From: Mesorhizobium denitrificans
GTDB lineage: Bacteria > Pseudomonadota > Alphaproteobacteria > Rhizobiales > Rhizobiaceae
NCBI RefSeq assembly: GCF_003403035.1
Contig: NZ_QURN01000016.1
Span: 1-64,000, forward strand
Length of the DNA stretch: 64,000 nt
Direction of reading: 5' to 3'
Numbering within the stretch: position 1 is the stretch's first letter; each line of letters starts with the position of its first letter. Position numbers and translations under genes: made by a program. Below the pieces are notes generated by a model. That model made no database searches and had not been told where the DNA came from. It was given only the letters and a program-made list of their open reading frames with translations. This document shows, one piece after another, positions 36,293 to 45,608 of the stretch.

Positions 36293-36531
36293 GCAATCTC
36301 CACCGCGTAGTTTTCGATCACCGTGTTGGCCAGCAGCTTGTCGCACATCGCCTTGATTTCGGCCTCGACCTTGCTCTTGTCACCGCCTTGCAGTTCAACG
36401 TCGAAAACCTTGCCCTGGCGCACGGAGTCCACGCCATCGAAGCCCAGCGCGCCTAGCGCGTGTTCGATTGCCTTGCCTTGCGGGTCCAGAACGCCGTTTT
36501 TGAGTGTCACGGTGATGCGAGCTTTAATCAC
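36289..36531 (-). CDS. purS: Phosphoribosylformylglycinamidine synthase, PurS subunit
   Basis: An 80-residue PurS, which bridges PurL and PurQ in the FGAM synthase. [20 protein letters not shown] and the DVELQGG strand are family signatures. A GTG start at 36531 is used because the family begins (M/V)IKAR and AGGAAAA lies just upstream; the frame continues to 36561. Confidence 0.93.
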   Translation of the reverse strand: MIKARITVTLKNGVLDPQGKAIEHALGALGFDGVDSVRQGKVFDVELQGGDKSKVEAEIKAMCDKLLANTVIENYAVEIA

Positions 36532-36572
36532 GCTGTTTTCCTGTAGATAGGTGGGCGGCAAGCCGCCCGCTT

Positions 36573-37367
36573 TTAGTGCTTGGTGCCCTTCGGCTCTTCG
36601 TTGTTTGCGACCAGAACAGGACCGGCTGGGCGCGGCGAATCATTCTCGTTCATAATGCCGAGACGGCGCGCCACTTCCTGATAGGCTTCCACGAGGCCGC
36701 CCATATCGCGGCGGAAGCGGTCTTTGTCGAGCTTGTCCTGTGTGTTTACGTCCCACAGGCGGCAGCTATCGGGCGAAATTTCGTCCGCCACCACGATGCG
36801 CATCAAATCGCCTTCAAACAGCCGTCCGCATTCCATCTTGAAGTCAACGAGCTGGATGCCGACGCCTAGGAACAGGCCGGAAAGGAAGTCATTGACGCGA
36901 ATGGCGAGCGCCATGATGTCGTCGATTTCCTGCGGGCTGGCCCAGCCGAAGGCGGTAATGTGCTCTTCCGAAACCATCGGGTCGTCCAGCGCATCGGCTT
37001 TATAATAAAACTCGATGATGGAGCGCGGCAGCACGGTGCCTTCCTCGATGCCGAGGCGCTTTGCGAGCGAACCGGCGGCTACGTTGCGCACCACCACTTC
37101 CAGAGGGATGATCTCGACTTCTTTAATAAGCTGCTCACGCATGTTGAGCCTGCGAATGAAGTGGGTCGGGATCCCCATGCGGTTCAGATGATTGAAGATA
37201 TGCTCGGATATGCGGTTATTCAGCACGCCCTTGCCATCGACAATCTCGTGTTTCTTTTTGTTGAACGCGGTCGCATCGTCCTTGAAGAACTGGATGAGCG
37301 TTCCCGGTTCTGGGCCTTCATAGAGGATCTTGGCCTTGCCCTCGTAAATGCGGCGGCGTGATTTCAT
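36573..37367 (-). CDS. purC: Phosphoribosylaminoimidazole-succinocarboxamide synthase
   Basis: SAICAR synthase, which joins aspartate to CAIR with ATP. The 264-residue protein begins [18 protein letters not shown] and has the family motifs [28 protein letters not shown] and [12 protein letters not shown]. It is the first gene of the purC-purS-purQ group and is divergent from the zeta-subunit gene, an arrangement conserved in many alphaproteobacteria. Confidence 0.97.
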   Translation of the reverse strand: MKSRRRIYEGKAKILYEGPEPGTLIQFFKDDATAFNKKKHEIVDGKGVLNNRISEHIFNHLNRMGIPTHFIRRLNMREQLIKEVEIIPLEVVVRNVAAGSLAKRLGIEEGTVLPRSIIEFYYKADALDDPMVSEEHITAFGWASPQEIDDIMALAIRVNDFLSGLFLGVGIQLVDFKMECGRLFEGDLMRIVVADEISPDSCRLWDVNTQDKLDKDRFRRDMGGLVEAYQEVARRLGIMNENDSPRPAGPVLVANNEEPKGTKH

Positions 37368-37627
37368 CGCTAAGAATCTCTGGTTAGAAGGGAATTTGCC
37401 AATACGGCTCCCTAAAAAGCGTAGCGGTTCAACTTAAACCTTTGTCAGCCTCTAGCCTATCCGGCGGCGCGTCTCAATTGTCAAATGCGCCAATCAACCG
37501 GAATGAGCCTTTATCTTTTTGCATCACAACCTCGTCGCGGGCGCTTGACCGCGGAGCTTCGTTTTGTTTTCTGCGTTTCAAGCCTACATCTAGGAAATCG
37601 TTAAAAGACATCCAGAGGGATCGAAGC

Positions 37628-37945
37628 ATGAGCATGAAGGACCGCGAAGAGGGATTTGAACGCAAGTTTGCGTTCGACGAGGAGCTTCGTTTCAAGGCCA
37701 ATGCGCGCCGCAACAAGGCTCTGGGCATATGGGCGGCTGAAAAGCTCGGTAAAACCGGGGCCGACGCCGAAGCTTATGCCAAGGAAGTGGTGATGGCCGA
37801 CATTGAGGAAGCCGGCGATCATGATGTTTTGCGCAAGGTGAAGGGCGATTTTGATGCGGCTGGCATCGACCAGTCGGAGCACCAGATTCGCCGCACGATG
37901 GATGAGTTGATGGCGAAGGCCATCGAAGACGTCAAGAACGGCTGA
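37628..37945 (+). CDS. F1-ATPase zeta subunit (DUF1476 family)
   Basis: A 105-residue helical protein of the DUF1476 family, shown in Paracoccus to be the zeta inhibitor that binds the F1-ATPase and blocks ATP hydrolysis. DREEGFERKFAFDEELRFK at the N-terminus is the inhibitory segment; the remainder (ARRNKALGIWAAEKLG onward) is a four-helix bundle. The start ATG at 37628 follows GAGGGA. A terminator follows the stop. Confidence 0.92.
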   Translation: MSMKDREEGFERKFAFDEELRFKANARRNKALGIWAAEKLGKTGADAEAYAKEVVMADIEEAGDHDVLRKVKGDFDAAGIDQSEHQIRRTMDELMAKAIEDVKNG

Positions 37946-37973
37946 GACAAGGCTTTCTTCTGGACTATTTGTA

Positions 37974-37998
37974 ACCGCCCGCCTGTCGGGCGGTTTTT
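37974..37998 (+). terminator. Rho-independent terminator after the zeta-subunit gene
   Basis: ACCGCCCG (37974-37981) and CGGGCGGT (37987-37994) form a perfect 8-bp stem around CCTGT, followed by TTTTT. It points in the direction of the zeta gene. Confidence 0.9.
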
Positions 37999-38055
37999 CT
38001 TTGCCTTTTTCACATTGGGCGGGAATCATCGCCTCAATCAGGAGAGGAAGCCGCA

Positions 38056-38829
38056 ATGAGCCTCGCAGAACGCCTTGCCGCAGATGAAATCACGATCACC
38101 GCTTGGTCGGGCGTACCCGACTCACTGACGGTTGAATTATTGGCGGCGCAGCCGTTTGATGCCGTCACGCTCGACATGCAGCATGGCGGGCACCATGAAG
38201 ACAGCGTTCTGCGCTCCATCGCGTCCGTGCAAAAGTCGGGCAAGCCGGTTCTGGTGCGAATCCCGGTCGGGCGTTTCGATATGGCCAGCCGCGCGCTGGA
38301 TTTTGGGGCCGATGCCGTCATCGCGCCTATGATCAACTCGGTGGAAGATGCGCAAAAATTCGCGGCCTCAATGAAATACCCGCCCGTCGGCGAGCGCTCG
38401 TGGGGGCCGACCTTCGGCATGCCGCGTTATGGCAAAATCAGCCAGCAGGATTGGCTCACGCAGAGCAACGACCGTGTTCTGGCGTTCGCAATGGTGGAAA
38501 CACGCCCCGCATTCGAGGCTCTGGACGGAATCCTCGCGGTTCCGGGCATTGATGGCATTTTCGTTGGCCCGTCTGATTTTTCGATCGCCTGGAGCAATGG
38601 TGCCGTGGTCGATTCGACCCTTGAGGAGATGATGGGCACCGTCGCGGCCATCGCGGAGCGCACGCGTGAGGCAGGAAAGTTCGCTGCCATCTATGTCATT
38701 GACCCGAAAATTGCGGGCAGGGTGGTCGGCATGGGCTTCCGCCTGCTCGCCACCGGCTCCGAAGGTCAGGTTTTCAGCTATGGCACTGCCTCGCTGCTCG
38801 GCGCGATCAATCAGTCCATCAAGGGCTGA
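38056..38829 (+). CDS. HpaI/HpcH family class II aldolase
   Basis: A 257-residue metal-dependent aldolase of the 4-hydroxy-2-oxoheptanedioate/2-keto-3-deoxy acid type. VTLDMQHGGHHED carries the histidine base, PVLVRIPVG the phosphate/keto-acid contact arginine, MVETRPAFE the glutamate ligand and IFVGPSDFSIAW the aspartate ligand. The physiological substrate is not evident; no aromatic-degradation genes are near. It stands alone, preceded by GGAGAGGAAGC. Confidence 0.88.
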   Translation: MSLAERLAADEITITAWSGVPDSLTVELLAAQPFDAVTLDMQHGGHHEDSVLRSIASVQKSGKPVLVRIPVGRFDMASRALDFGADAVIAPMINSVEDAQKFAASMKYPPVGERSWGPTFGMPRYGKISQQDWLTQSNDRVLAFAMVETRPAFEALDGILAVPGIDGIFVGPSDFSIAWSNGAVVDSTLEEMMGTVAAIAERTREAGKFAAIYVIDPKIAGRVVGMGFRLLATGSEGQVFSYGTASLLGAINQSIKG

Positions 38830-38841
38830 TTCACGCGAGAA

Positions 38842-38999
38842 ACACCCTTATCCGCCTGCCGACACCTTCTCCCTCAAGGGGAGAAGGAGGAATACGGCGA
38901 TGCCTCGAACTTTCTGCGACGTTTGGGATTCAAACCTGCTTTGCAACTGCCCCTTCTCCCCTTGAGGGAGAAGGTGCCGGCTGGCGGATGAGGGGTAAT
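38842..38999. repeat. REP/BIME-like inverted repeat element
   Basis: Two imperfect inverted arms of about 50 bases (38842-38890 and 38949-38999) flank about 58 bases of spacer. Each arm contains its own hairpin, CCTTCTCCC-loop-GGGAGAAGG, and an outer ATCCGCC/GGCGGAT word. It lies between two converging genes. This resembles the intergenic palindromic repeats that are common in Hyphomicrobiales; it carries no gene. Confidence 0.75.
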
Positions 39000-39035
39000 A
39001 AGGGGAAGTAAAAGGCGCAGACGGGGCGCGCGCTT

Positions 39036-39584
39036 CTAAAGCCGCGAAAGAAACTGCGCGAACACCATCGAACCTTCTGGCCAGGGGCCGAAACCGGATT
39101 CGCTGTTCAGATGTCCGGCTTGGCCCGCATCGATGAAAAGCGAGCCCCATGCGGCTGCGATATCCTCTGCCACCTCATACGAGCAGAACGGATCGTTCCT
39201 GCTGCCGACAACGATTGACGGAAACGGCAGGGGGTCGCGAGGATACGGCCCAAAAGTCATCAAATGCTTGGGCCGAATTTCGGGGTTGGCGACATCTGGC
39301 GGGGCTACCAAAAACGCGCCCGCAACTTTCTTCTGAAATTGCGGTACTGCGTTGATAACGGTCGGCACGCCGAGTGAATGCGCCACCAGCACGACGGGCT
39401 TTTCGGCCTCATTCACGGCTTTGGCAACCTCGTCGACCCAATGCTCGCGCACGGGCTTCGACCATTCCGCCTGTTCGATCCGGCGCGCGGTGGAAAGTTT
39501 TTCTTCCCACCGGCTTTGCCAGTGGTCCGGCCCGGAGTTCGTATAGCCGGGTACGATCAGAATTTCAGCGTCTTTAACTTTCAT
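39036..39584 (-). CDS. RBBP9/YdeN family alpha/beta hydrolase
   Basis: A 182-residue small alpha/beta hydrolase of the RBBP9/YdeN group. Nucleophile Ser in LVAHSLGVPT, acidic residue in GSRNDPFCSYE, and His in AGHLNSESGFGPWPEG, a sequence that is characteristic of the group. Cytosolic; substrate unknown. Confidence 0.9.
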   Translation of the reverse strand: MKVKDAEILIVPGYTNSGPDHWQSRWEEKLSTARRIEQAEWSKPVREHWVDEVAKAVNEAEKPVVLVAHSLGVPTVINAVPQFQKKVAGAFLVAPPDVANPEIRPKHLMTFGPYPRDPLPFPSIVVGSRNDPFCSYEVAEDIAAAWGSLFIDAGQAGHLNSESGFGPWPEGSMVFAQFLSRL

Positions 39585-39726
39585 GTCTCGGATGTAGCGC
39601 TCGAGCCAGCGCCCTGCAAGGCGCTATTGTTCTATAAATGCGAACGCCGTGTTCGGAAGAATGTATCTTGTGTGAACGATTGCCATTGCGCATCTAGAGC
39701 AAGGGAATCCAATTTGAGGCTGCACC

Positions 39727-40632
39727 ATGCAAATTTCTCGGCGATCCCTGATTGGGACGGGCACATTGATGATGTCCGGCATATCGCCAGCACGCAGCCA
39801 GATGGAGAAAACCCTGATGGAGAAAACAATGAGTGACCTGCCTTTTGCCGCAAACGCACCTGTAAGTGTTTCGCGTGTTGGTTTGCGTGCTCGCGATGCT
39901 GCCAAGCTTGCCGACTTTTATCAGAAAGTTGTCGGCCTTCGCCAATTGTCGCGCGATGGAAGCGCCATCACGCTCGGCGCGGGCGAACGTCCTTTGCTAG
40001 TGTTGGAAGGCGACACCGCGCTCAAGCAGGAAGACCCGCGCAGCGCCGGGCTTTTCCACACCGCTTTCTTGCTGCCGTCGCGCGGCGACCTTGGCCGCTG
40101 GATCAATCACGCCATCGCCAAGCAAATTCCGGTTGACGGCGCGTCCGACCACCTCGTGAGCGAAGCGCTTTACCTCACCGATCCTGAGGGCAACGGCATC
40201 GAAATCTACACCGACCGTCCTGCCAAAGACTGGAAATGGAATGGCTCGCAGGTGGAAATGGCGACCCATCGCATGGATATTGAAGGCGTCCGCAACTCCA
40301 TCCCCGCCGGCGCGCCGGAGTGGGACGGCTTTCCGGACAATTCAATTGTCGGCCACGTCCATCTGCGCGTAGGCGACCCGCAGACGGCGGAAGATTGGTG
40401 GCGCGGCGAAATGGGCTTCGACACGGTCGCGCATTATGGACGCGATGCGGTTTTCCTCTCCACCGGCGGCTACCACCATCACATTGGTGCGAACTCTTGG
40501 CAGAGCAGGGGAGCCGGCCCGCGGCAGCCCGACACAACCGGCCTGGGTTGGGTTGAGCTTAGCGCCAAGAATGCAGCCGCCGCCAAGCAGGCCAGCGATC
40601 CTTGGGGTAATGCTATTCGGGTTGTTGGCTAA
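39727..40632 (+). CDS. VOC-superfamily (CatE-like) protein with possible Tat leader
   Basis: A 301-residue protein with two vicinal-oxygen-chelate modules (about residues 48-165 and 205-300), as in CatE-type extradiol dioxygenases. Metal-ligand candidates are H in LFHTAFLL, E in GIEIYTD, H in VGHVHLRV and the YHHHIG cluster. The frame begins with ISRRSLIG and a hydrophobic stretch ending ARSQ, like a twin-arginine signal. A second ATG at 39829 (MSDLPFA), preceded by GGAGAA, would give a 267-residue cytosolic form. Reaction unknown. Confidence 0.8.
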   Translation: MQISRRSLIGTGTLMMSGISPARSQMEKTLMEKTMSDLPFAANAPVSVSRVGLRARDAAKLADFYQKVVGLRQLSRDGSAITLGAGERPLLVLEGDTALKQEDPRSAGLFHTAFLLPSRGDLGRWINHAIAKQIPVDGASDHLVSEALYLTDPEGNGIEIYTDRPAKDWKWNGSQVEMATHRMDIEGVRNSIPAGAPEWDGFPDNSIVGHVHLRVGDPQTAEDWWRGEMGFDTVAHYGRDAVFLSTGGYHHHIGANSWQSRGAGPRQPDTTGLGWVELSAKNAAAAKQASDPWGNAIRVVG

Positions 40633-40653
40633 TAGCCACGAGAGTTGTCGCGG

Positions 40654-41115
40654 TCAGCTTGCGAGAGCGCGGGGCGGCAACTCATCAATGTGCAGCCGCG
40701 AGCGCATATTCGTGCGGTCGCGGGCCAGATCCGCAATCGAATGCTTCATCAGAACATCCATGAAGGCATTCAACGCCTCCCGAAGCGCGGCATTCAGGTT
40801 GCAATTATCGATCAGCGGGCATTCCGTTGCGTCATTTTCGAAGCATTCCGCCATGGCGAAGCTCTCTTCAGTCACGCGCACAACATCGAACAGCGAAATC
40901 TGCTCTGCCGGTTTGCCGAGACGCACACCGCCATTGCGCCCGCGCACAGTCTCTACCAGCTTGGCCTCCACCAGCGGCTGGAGAATCTTGAACAAAAACA
41001 GCTCAGAAACCGAATAGGCCGAAGCAATCTCCGGAATACGGCTGAGCTGGCCGTCATTGGCCGCGCAATACATCAATATGCGGATCGCGTAGTTGGTCTG
41101 GCGGGTCAGTCGCAT
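40654..41115 (-). CDS. rirA: Rrf2-family iron-responsive regulator RirA
   Basis: A 153-residue Fe-S-cluster transcription factor. It begins MRLTRQTNYAIRILMYCAAN and carries VSELFLFKILQPL (recognition helix region), VRGRNGGVRLG (wing) and the three cluster cysteines C91, C99 and C105 (ECFENDATECPLIDNC). In rhizobia RirA represses iron uptake genes when iron is sufficient. The start ATG at 41115 follows GAGGAG; the frame is open to 41262. The C-terminal tail is somewhat longer than usual. Confidence 0.93.
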   Translation of the reverse strand: MRLTRQTNYAIRILMYCAANDGQLSRIPEIASAYSVSELFLFKILQPLVEAKLVETVRGRNGGVRLGKPAEQISLFDVVRVTEESFAMAECFENDATECPLIDNCNLNAALREALNAFMDVLMKHSIADLARDRTNMRSRLHIDELPPRALAS

Positions 41116-41325
41116 AAAAACTCCTCGGTGCGTCAAGCACCCATCCCACCTAATTATACCTTCGTGCGGGTGTACACAAGGAAAGTGGCGTTTTCTTCTC
41201 CGGTTTTGCATGGCTTGGTTTCCCCAGCGGCATAGCGGAGAAGCTTGATATTTATGCTGCAATGCACAATATTACGCGCGTCGGGAGTCGTGAAAACTTG
41301 GGGAGGACCCAAGAGGGTATTCGTG

Positions 41326-41883
41326 ATGCAAACGAATAGCGGCAACCAGGAAACCCATTTCTTTGTTGTGCGTCAGCTGCGTCCTTCGGAAAAGGACCTT
41401 TTTCGCGATCATTTGCTTCGGCTGGATCGCGAAAGCCGCACGGACCGTTTCAACGGCGGCACAAAGGATGATTTCCTCATTGCCTATGCTGATCGCTCAT
41501 TCAGTGATGGCACGAGCGTCATTGGCGTCGTTAACGACGGTCGCGTCATCGGCGCGGCCGAACTGCATGAAAAGCCGGAGCCGGATGGCGAACCCACCGC
41601 CGAAATCGCTTTCAGTGTTGAAAATGAATGGCAGCACCGTGGATTAGGCGGTCTGCTGTTCGAGCGACTGATCCAGACCGCGATTGGGCTTGGCTATCGT
41701 CGGCTGCGCGTCACCACGCACTCGCAGAACGCGGCGATGAAGGCTCTCGCGCGTCGCTTTGGAGCGAAACTCACCTTCGAATTTGGCGAAACGGTTGGTC
41801 TGATCGAGCTGGAAGATGCAGTGCATATGGCTTTGCCAATCCATGCTCGTACAGATTTCTGGCATCAGCGCGACCAACATTGA
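41326..41883 (+). CDS. GNAT-family N-acetyltransferase
   Basis: A 185-residue acetyltransferase. IAFSVENEWQHRGLGGLL contains the acetyl-CoA pyrophosphate-binding R/Q-x-x-G-x-G/A loop (HRGLGG), and ALARRFGAKL the typical C-terminal part. The N-terminal LRPSEKDLFRDHLLRLD resembles the fused acyl-CoA synthetase/GNAT regulators. Substrate unknown. The start is ATG at 41326 rather than the upstream opening at 41245, which has no ribosome site. It is divergent from rirA. Confidence 0.85.
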   Translation: MQTNSGNQETHFFVVRQLRPSEKDLFRDHLLRLDRESRTDRFNGGTKDDFLIAYADRSFSDGTSVIGVVNDGRVIGAAELHEKPEPDGEPTAEIAFSVENEWQHRGLGGLLFERLIQTAIGLGYRRLRVTTHSQNAAMKALARRFGAKLTFEFGETVGLIELEDAVHMALPIHARTDFWHQRDQH

Positions 41884-41914
41884 CCCCCGTCTGGATGCCT
41901 CTATCATTCGTTGG

Positions 41915-42403
41915 ATGAACGAGCAGCCTCCACCAACCTTTGAAGAACTCAAGGCAATGGTCGGTCAGGATTTGTCGGTTTCCGACTGGGTTTTGATCGA
42001 TCAGCAGCGGATAAACCGCTTTGCTGAAGCTACGGGCGACACACAATGGGTGCATTTGGATGCGGAGCGCGCGCGTCGCGAAAGCCCGTTTCGCAAGCCT
42101 GTAGCGCACGGACATCTGACGCTCGCTCTAGTCGCCGCGCTCGGCCAAACCATCGGCGCGATTCCCGAAAATACCCAAGCCGCAATCAATCACGGCATTG
42201 AGCATGTGCGCTTTTTGTCACCCGTTCTTGTCGGCTCGCGCGTGCGGCTGCACAGCAAATTGCTCGCCGTGGATGATGTCGGGCCGGGCCAATACCTCAT
42301 CCGCGTGCTGAACACGATGGAGGTAGAGGGTCAGCAGACGCCCGCGCTCACCTGCGAATGCCTGACGATGTTCTATGAACGTCGCGCGCGCCGAACCAGC
42401 TAA
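41915..42403 (+). CDS. MaoC-like (R)-specific enoyl-CoA hydratase domain protein
   Basis: A 162-residue single hotdog-fold protein. FAEATGDTQWVHLD and PVAHGHLTLALV match the MaoC hydratase motif 2, with the catalytic Asp and His. Such enzymes hydrate trans-2-enoyl-CoA to (R)-3-hydroxyacyl-CoA. ATG at 41915 (MNEQPPPTFEEL) is the family-like start; an earlier ATG at 41843 exists. It follows the GNAT gene by 31 bases. Confidence 0.87.
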   Translation: MNEQPPPTFEELKAMVGQDLSVSDWVLIDQQRINRFAEATGDTQWVHLDAERARRESPFRKPVAHGHLTLALVAALGQTIGAIPENTQAAINHGIEHVRFLSPVLVGSRVRLHSKLLAVDDVGPGQYLIRVLNTMEVEGQQTPALTCECLTMFYERRARRTS

Positions 42404-42412
42404 TCCACGCTT

Positions 42413-43666
42413 TTATGAAGCGCGGATAAGTATATGTTTTTTCTTGCCAAACGACAGTTTGATCACGCCATCGTCCGTGACAAAAGAATTCGTCACGGTC
42501 ATCTTGTCGTCTGACACCGGTTGATCGTTGAGCCGCAGCGCGCCACCCTGCAAGGCTCTGCGCGCTTCACCATTTGACGCCGCCAGGCCTGCCTGCACAA
42601 ACAGCGCGAGCACGCCAACGCCCTGCGCAAGTTCCGCAGCGGGCACAGTCACGGTGGGCAGGCTGTCTGCCAGCGCGCCTTCCTCAAACGTCTTGCGCGC
42701 CGTCTCGGCAGCGTCTTCGGCGGCCTCGCGGCCATGCACGATCGCTGTTGCTTCCGTCGCCAGCACCTTCTTGGCTTCGTTGATTTCATTGCCGCCAAGT
42801 GCGGCCAGCTTCGCGATTTCATCCAGCGGCAGGCGCGTGAAAATCTTCAGGAACCGTCCAACATCGGCGTCCTCGGTGTTGCGCCAGTACTGCCAGTAAT
42901 CATACGGCGAGAAGACATCGCCGTTCAGCCAAACCGCGCCCTTGGCCGATTTGCCCATCTTCGCGCCGGATGAGGTCGTCAACAGTGGCGTGGTCAGCGC
43001 AAAAAGCTGCGGCGTACCCATGCGGTGGCCAAGATCGATCCCGTTGACGATATTGCCCCATTGATCCGACCCGCCCATCTGCAAACGGCAGTCGTAGCGG
43101 CGCGAAAGCTCAACGAAATCATAGCCCTGCAGAACCATATAGTTGAACTCAAGGAATGACAGTGACTGCTCGCGGTCAAGACGCAGCTTCACGCTGTCAA
43201 AGGTCAGCATGCGGTTGACGGAAAAATGCCGGCCCACATCGCGCAAAAACTCGACATAGTTCAGCTTCATCAACCAATCGGCATTGTTGACCATGATGGC
43301 ATCGCCGGAACCCTCGCCGAAACGCAGGATTCGCCCGAAAATCTTCTTGATGCCCTCAATATTCTCGTTGATCGTCGCCGCCGTCAGCAGTTTGCGCTGG
43401 TCGTCGCGAAATGACGGATCGCCGATCATCGACGTACCGCCACCCATCAGTGCAATCGGCCGGTGTCCCGTCTCCTGAAACCAATAAAGCATCGTCGCGG
43501 AAATCAGATTGCCGATATGCAGGCTCGTCGCCGTCGCGTCGTAGCCAACGTAAGCCGTCACGCGCTCTTTCGAGAGCAGATCATCGAACGCGTTTTCATC
43601 CGAGATTTGGTGGATGAAGCCGCGCTCCTTCATGACGTTCAGGAAATCGGATTTGAAGCCTGCCAT
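42413..43666 (-). CDS. tyrS: Tyrosyl-tRNA synthetase
   Basis: A 417-residue class I synthetase that charges tRNA(Tyr). HIGN is in [12 protein letters not shown], the KMSKS-like motif is [10 protein letters not shown], and [10 protein letters not shown] binds tyrosine. The C-terminal S4-like RNA-binding domain starts near [18 protein letters not shown]. It is divergent from anmK, an arrangement common in alphaproteobacteria. Confidence 0.97.
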   Translation of the reverse strand: MAGFKSDFLNVMKERGFIHQISDENAFDDLLSKERVTAYVGYDATATSLHIGNLISATMLYWFQETGHRPIALMGGGTSMIGDPSFRDDQRKLLTAATINENIEGIKKIFGRILRFGEGSGDAIMVNNADWLMKLNYVEFLRDVGRHFSVNRMLTFDSVKLRLDREQSLSFLEFNYMVLQGYDFVELSRRYDCRLQMGGSDQWGNIVNGIDLGHRMGTPQLFALTTPLLTTSSGAKMGKSAKGAVWLNGDVFSPYDYWQYWRNTEDADVGRFLKIFTRLPLDEIAKLAALGGNEINEAKKVLATEATAIVHGREAAEDAAETARKTFEEGALADSLPTVTVPAAELAQGVGVLALFVQAGLAASNGEARRALQGGALRLNDQPVSDDKMTVTNSFVTDDGVIKLSFGKKKHILIRAS

Positions 43667-43771
43667 TTTCAGTCTCTGTGTGGATTTGGCCCGTTGGGCG
43701 TAGGTCGGTGCGGCTTTAACAGCTTTGCGCGAAGAATCACGTAAAAAGTGACTTTCACGTGGAAGGTAGGC

Positions 43772-44887
43772 ATGTCCTTGACTGTGGCAATGGGTTTGAT
43801 GAGCGGCACGTCGATGGATGGCATCGACATTGCCATTCTTCGAACGGACGGCGTTGACCGCGTTGAATTCGGCCCTGCCGCATTCTTTCCCTATGACGCA
43901 GAGTTTCGCTGGAAACTCGCGCAGTCACTGGAAACCGCCAAGCAAATTCAGCATCGCGAGGAACGTCCCGGAAATCTGGAGGCGCTGGAGCGCGAGATTA
44001 CCGAGCGCCACGCCGACGCAATTAAATCGCTGCTTTCAAAAACGAGTGAGCACCCCGAACTAATTGGTTTTCATGGACAAACCGTGCTCCATCGCCCCCA
44101 GAACACTTTGACCGTTCAGCTTGGCGATGGCGAATTGCTCGCCCATCTGACAGGTATCCCGGTCGTATACGACATGCGCGCAAATGACATGGCCCACGGT
44201 GGGCAGGGCGCGCCCCTGGTCCCCGCCTATCATGCCGCGCTTGCTCGCTCGAAAGCCGCCGAATGGCGCGACCTGTATCCCGTGGTTTTCGTCAATATCG
44301 GCGGCATATCGAACATCACTTACGTTCCCACGGCGGGCGACCCTATCGCCTTCGATACGGGACCCGGCAACGCGCTTATTGATCAATGGGTGGCTCGCGA
44401 AGGCGGTGTTCCCTTCGATGATGGCGGGCGAATCGCCAGCGAGGGCGGCATTATCGAAACCGCAGTCGAGCGCTATCTGCAAAACCCGTTCTTCGCAAGG
44501 AGCGGTCCAAAATCGCTTGATCGACTGGATTTCACGCTGGATCAGCTCGGCGCTCTCGACCTGTCGGATGGCGCGCGCACACTTGCCGCTGTCTCCGCGC
44601 GATCCATTTTGAAGGCCGTCGATCATCTGCCCGAAAAGCCAAAGCTCTGGATCATATGCGGCGGTGGTCGAAAAAACCCGAATATTGTTGCCGATTTGCG
44701 GGTCGGCGCGGCCTTGCAAAATGCTGAGGTAATCGTTGCCGAGGACGCAGGCTGGAACGGTGATTTCACCGAAGCCGAGGCGTGGGCTTATCTCGCCGTC
44801 CGCGCCGCAAAAGGGCTGCCGCTCACATATCCATCCACAACCGGCTGTCGCGCACCCGTCAGCGGGGGCGAGTTTGCTCGACCCTAG
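43772..44887 (+). CDS. anmK: Anhydro-N-acetylmuramic acid kinase
   Basis: Phosphorylates and opens 1,6-anhydroMurNAc during cell-wall recycling in the cytoplasm. The 371-residue protein opens with [17 protein letters not shown] and has [34 protein letters not shown] and ICGGGRKNP, all family motifs. The ATG at 43772 follows GGAAGGTAGG; the frame opens at 43748. Its end overlaps the convergent PaiB-like gene by four bases. Confidence 0.96.
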   Translation: MSLTVAMGLMSGTSMDGIDIAILRTDGVDRVEFGPAAFFPYDAEFRWKLAQSLETAKQIQHREERPGNLEALEREITERHADAIKSLLSKTSEHPELIGFHGQTVLHRPQNTLTVQLGDGELLAHLTGIPVVYDMRANDMAHGGQGAPLVPAYHAALARSKAAEWRDLYPVVFVNIGGISNITYVPTAGDPIAFDTGPGNALIDQWVAREGGVPFDDGGRIASEGGIIETAVERYLQNPFFARSGPKSLDRLDFTLDQLGALDLSDGARTLAAVSARSILKAVDHLPEKPKLWIICGGGRKNPNIVADLRVGAALQNAEVIVAEDAGWNGDFTEAEAWAYLAVRAAKGLPLTYPSTTGCRAPVSGGEFARP

Positions 44888-45525
44888 TCGAGCTTGCCGT
44901 ACTGGCGCACCAAGCCAGCCATCACTTGCCCGGAGGCGGCTTTCTCAAGACCCTCAGCCACTCCTGAACGATCCGCAACCGGACGATTCTGACTAACCTT
45001 CCATTTTCCGGAAAGCTCGGAAACTTCGATCTCCAGCCCCACAATGCCCTTCATCTGCGATTCGATATATCCCGCGGGAGCATCGTGTACCTGCCAGGGC
45101 GCTTCGCGAGTGGCCTCATGCGTGGCGGTCAACTCCGTAATCTGGTTCAGCAGCCAACTGGAATCTTCAAAAACCTGCGCGATCCCGCGCGCTTGCACGG
45201 TGACATAATTCCACGTCGGCACGACTTTGCCAGTCTCGCGCTTGGTTTCGTACCAGGACGGTGTGATGTAGCTTTCAGAACCCTGAAACACCACGAGAAC
45301 CGTCGAATCTGGATTGTCGCGCAATATTTTCCAATGCGGGTTTGCGCGCGCCAAGTGAGCCCGCAGGCGGATCGCTCCATCGTCACCAACCGAAATTAAA
45401 AATGGAAGCGGATCGGCGACAGGTCCTGACGGCGTAGCCGAAATCATCAAGCCGAGCGGATGCGCGCGGACAAGCGCCTGCAAAACGTCGCTGTTCGTTT
45501 CGATAAAATGCGGCGGCTGATACAT
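44884..45525 (-). CDS. PaiB-like FMN-binding split-barrel protein
   Basis: A 213-residue protein of the FMN-binding negative transcriptional regulator family (PaiB/ HugZ-related split barrel). Signatures are MYQPPHFIETN at the N-terminus, PLPFLI, HLARANPHWK, YITPSWY and VPTWNYVTVQARG, then IVGLEIEVSELSGKWKVSQN. In Bacillus PaiB affects protease and sporulation genes; the biochemical role is uncertain. Start chosen at ATG 45525 by family; the frame is open to 45588. Confidence 0.88.
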   Translation of the reverse strand: MYQPPHFIETNSDVLQALVRAHPLGLMISATPSGPVADPLPFLISVGDDGAIRLRAHLARANPHWKILRDNPDSTVLVVFQGSESYITPSWYETKRETGKVVPTWNYVTVQARGIAQVFEDSSWLLNQITELTATHEATREAPWQVHDAPAGYIESQMKGIVGLEIEVSELSGKWKVSQNRPVADRSGVAEGLEKAASGQVMAGLVRQYGKLD

Positions 45526-45608
45526 ATGCGTGGCTCCAAAGCGCACGCTATATCCTCGACATGCTGGCCCAAAATCTTGAGCCAGCATGAACTATTGAAT
45601 GGCCAAAT

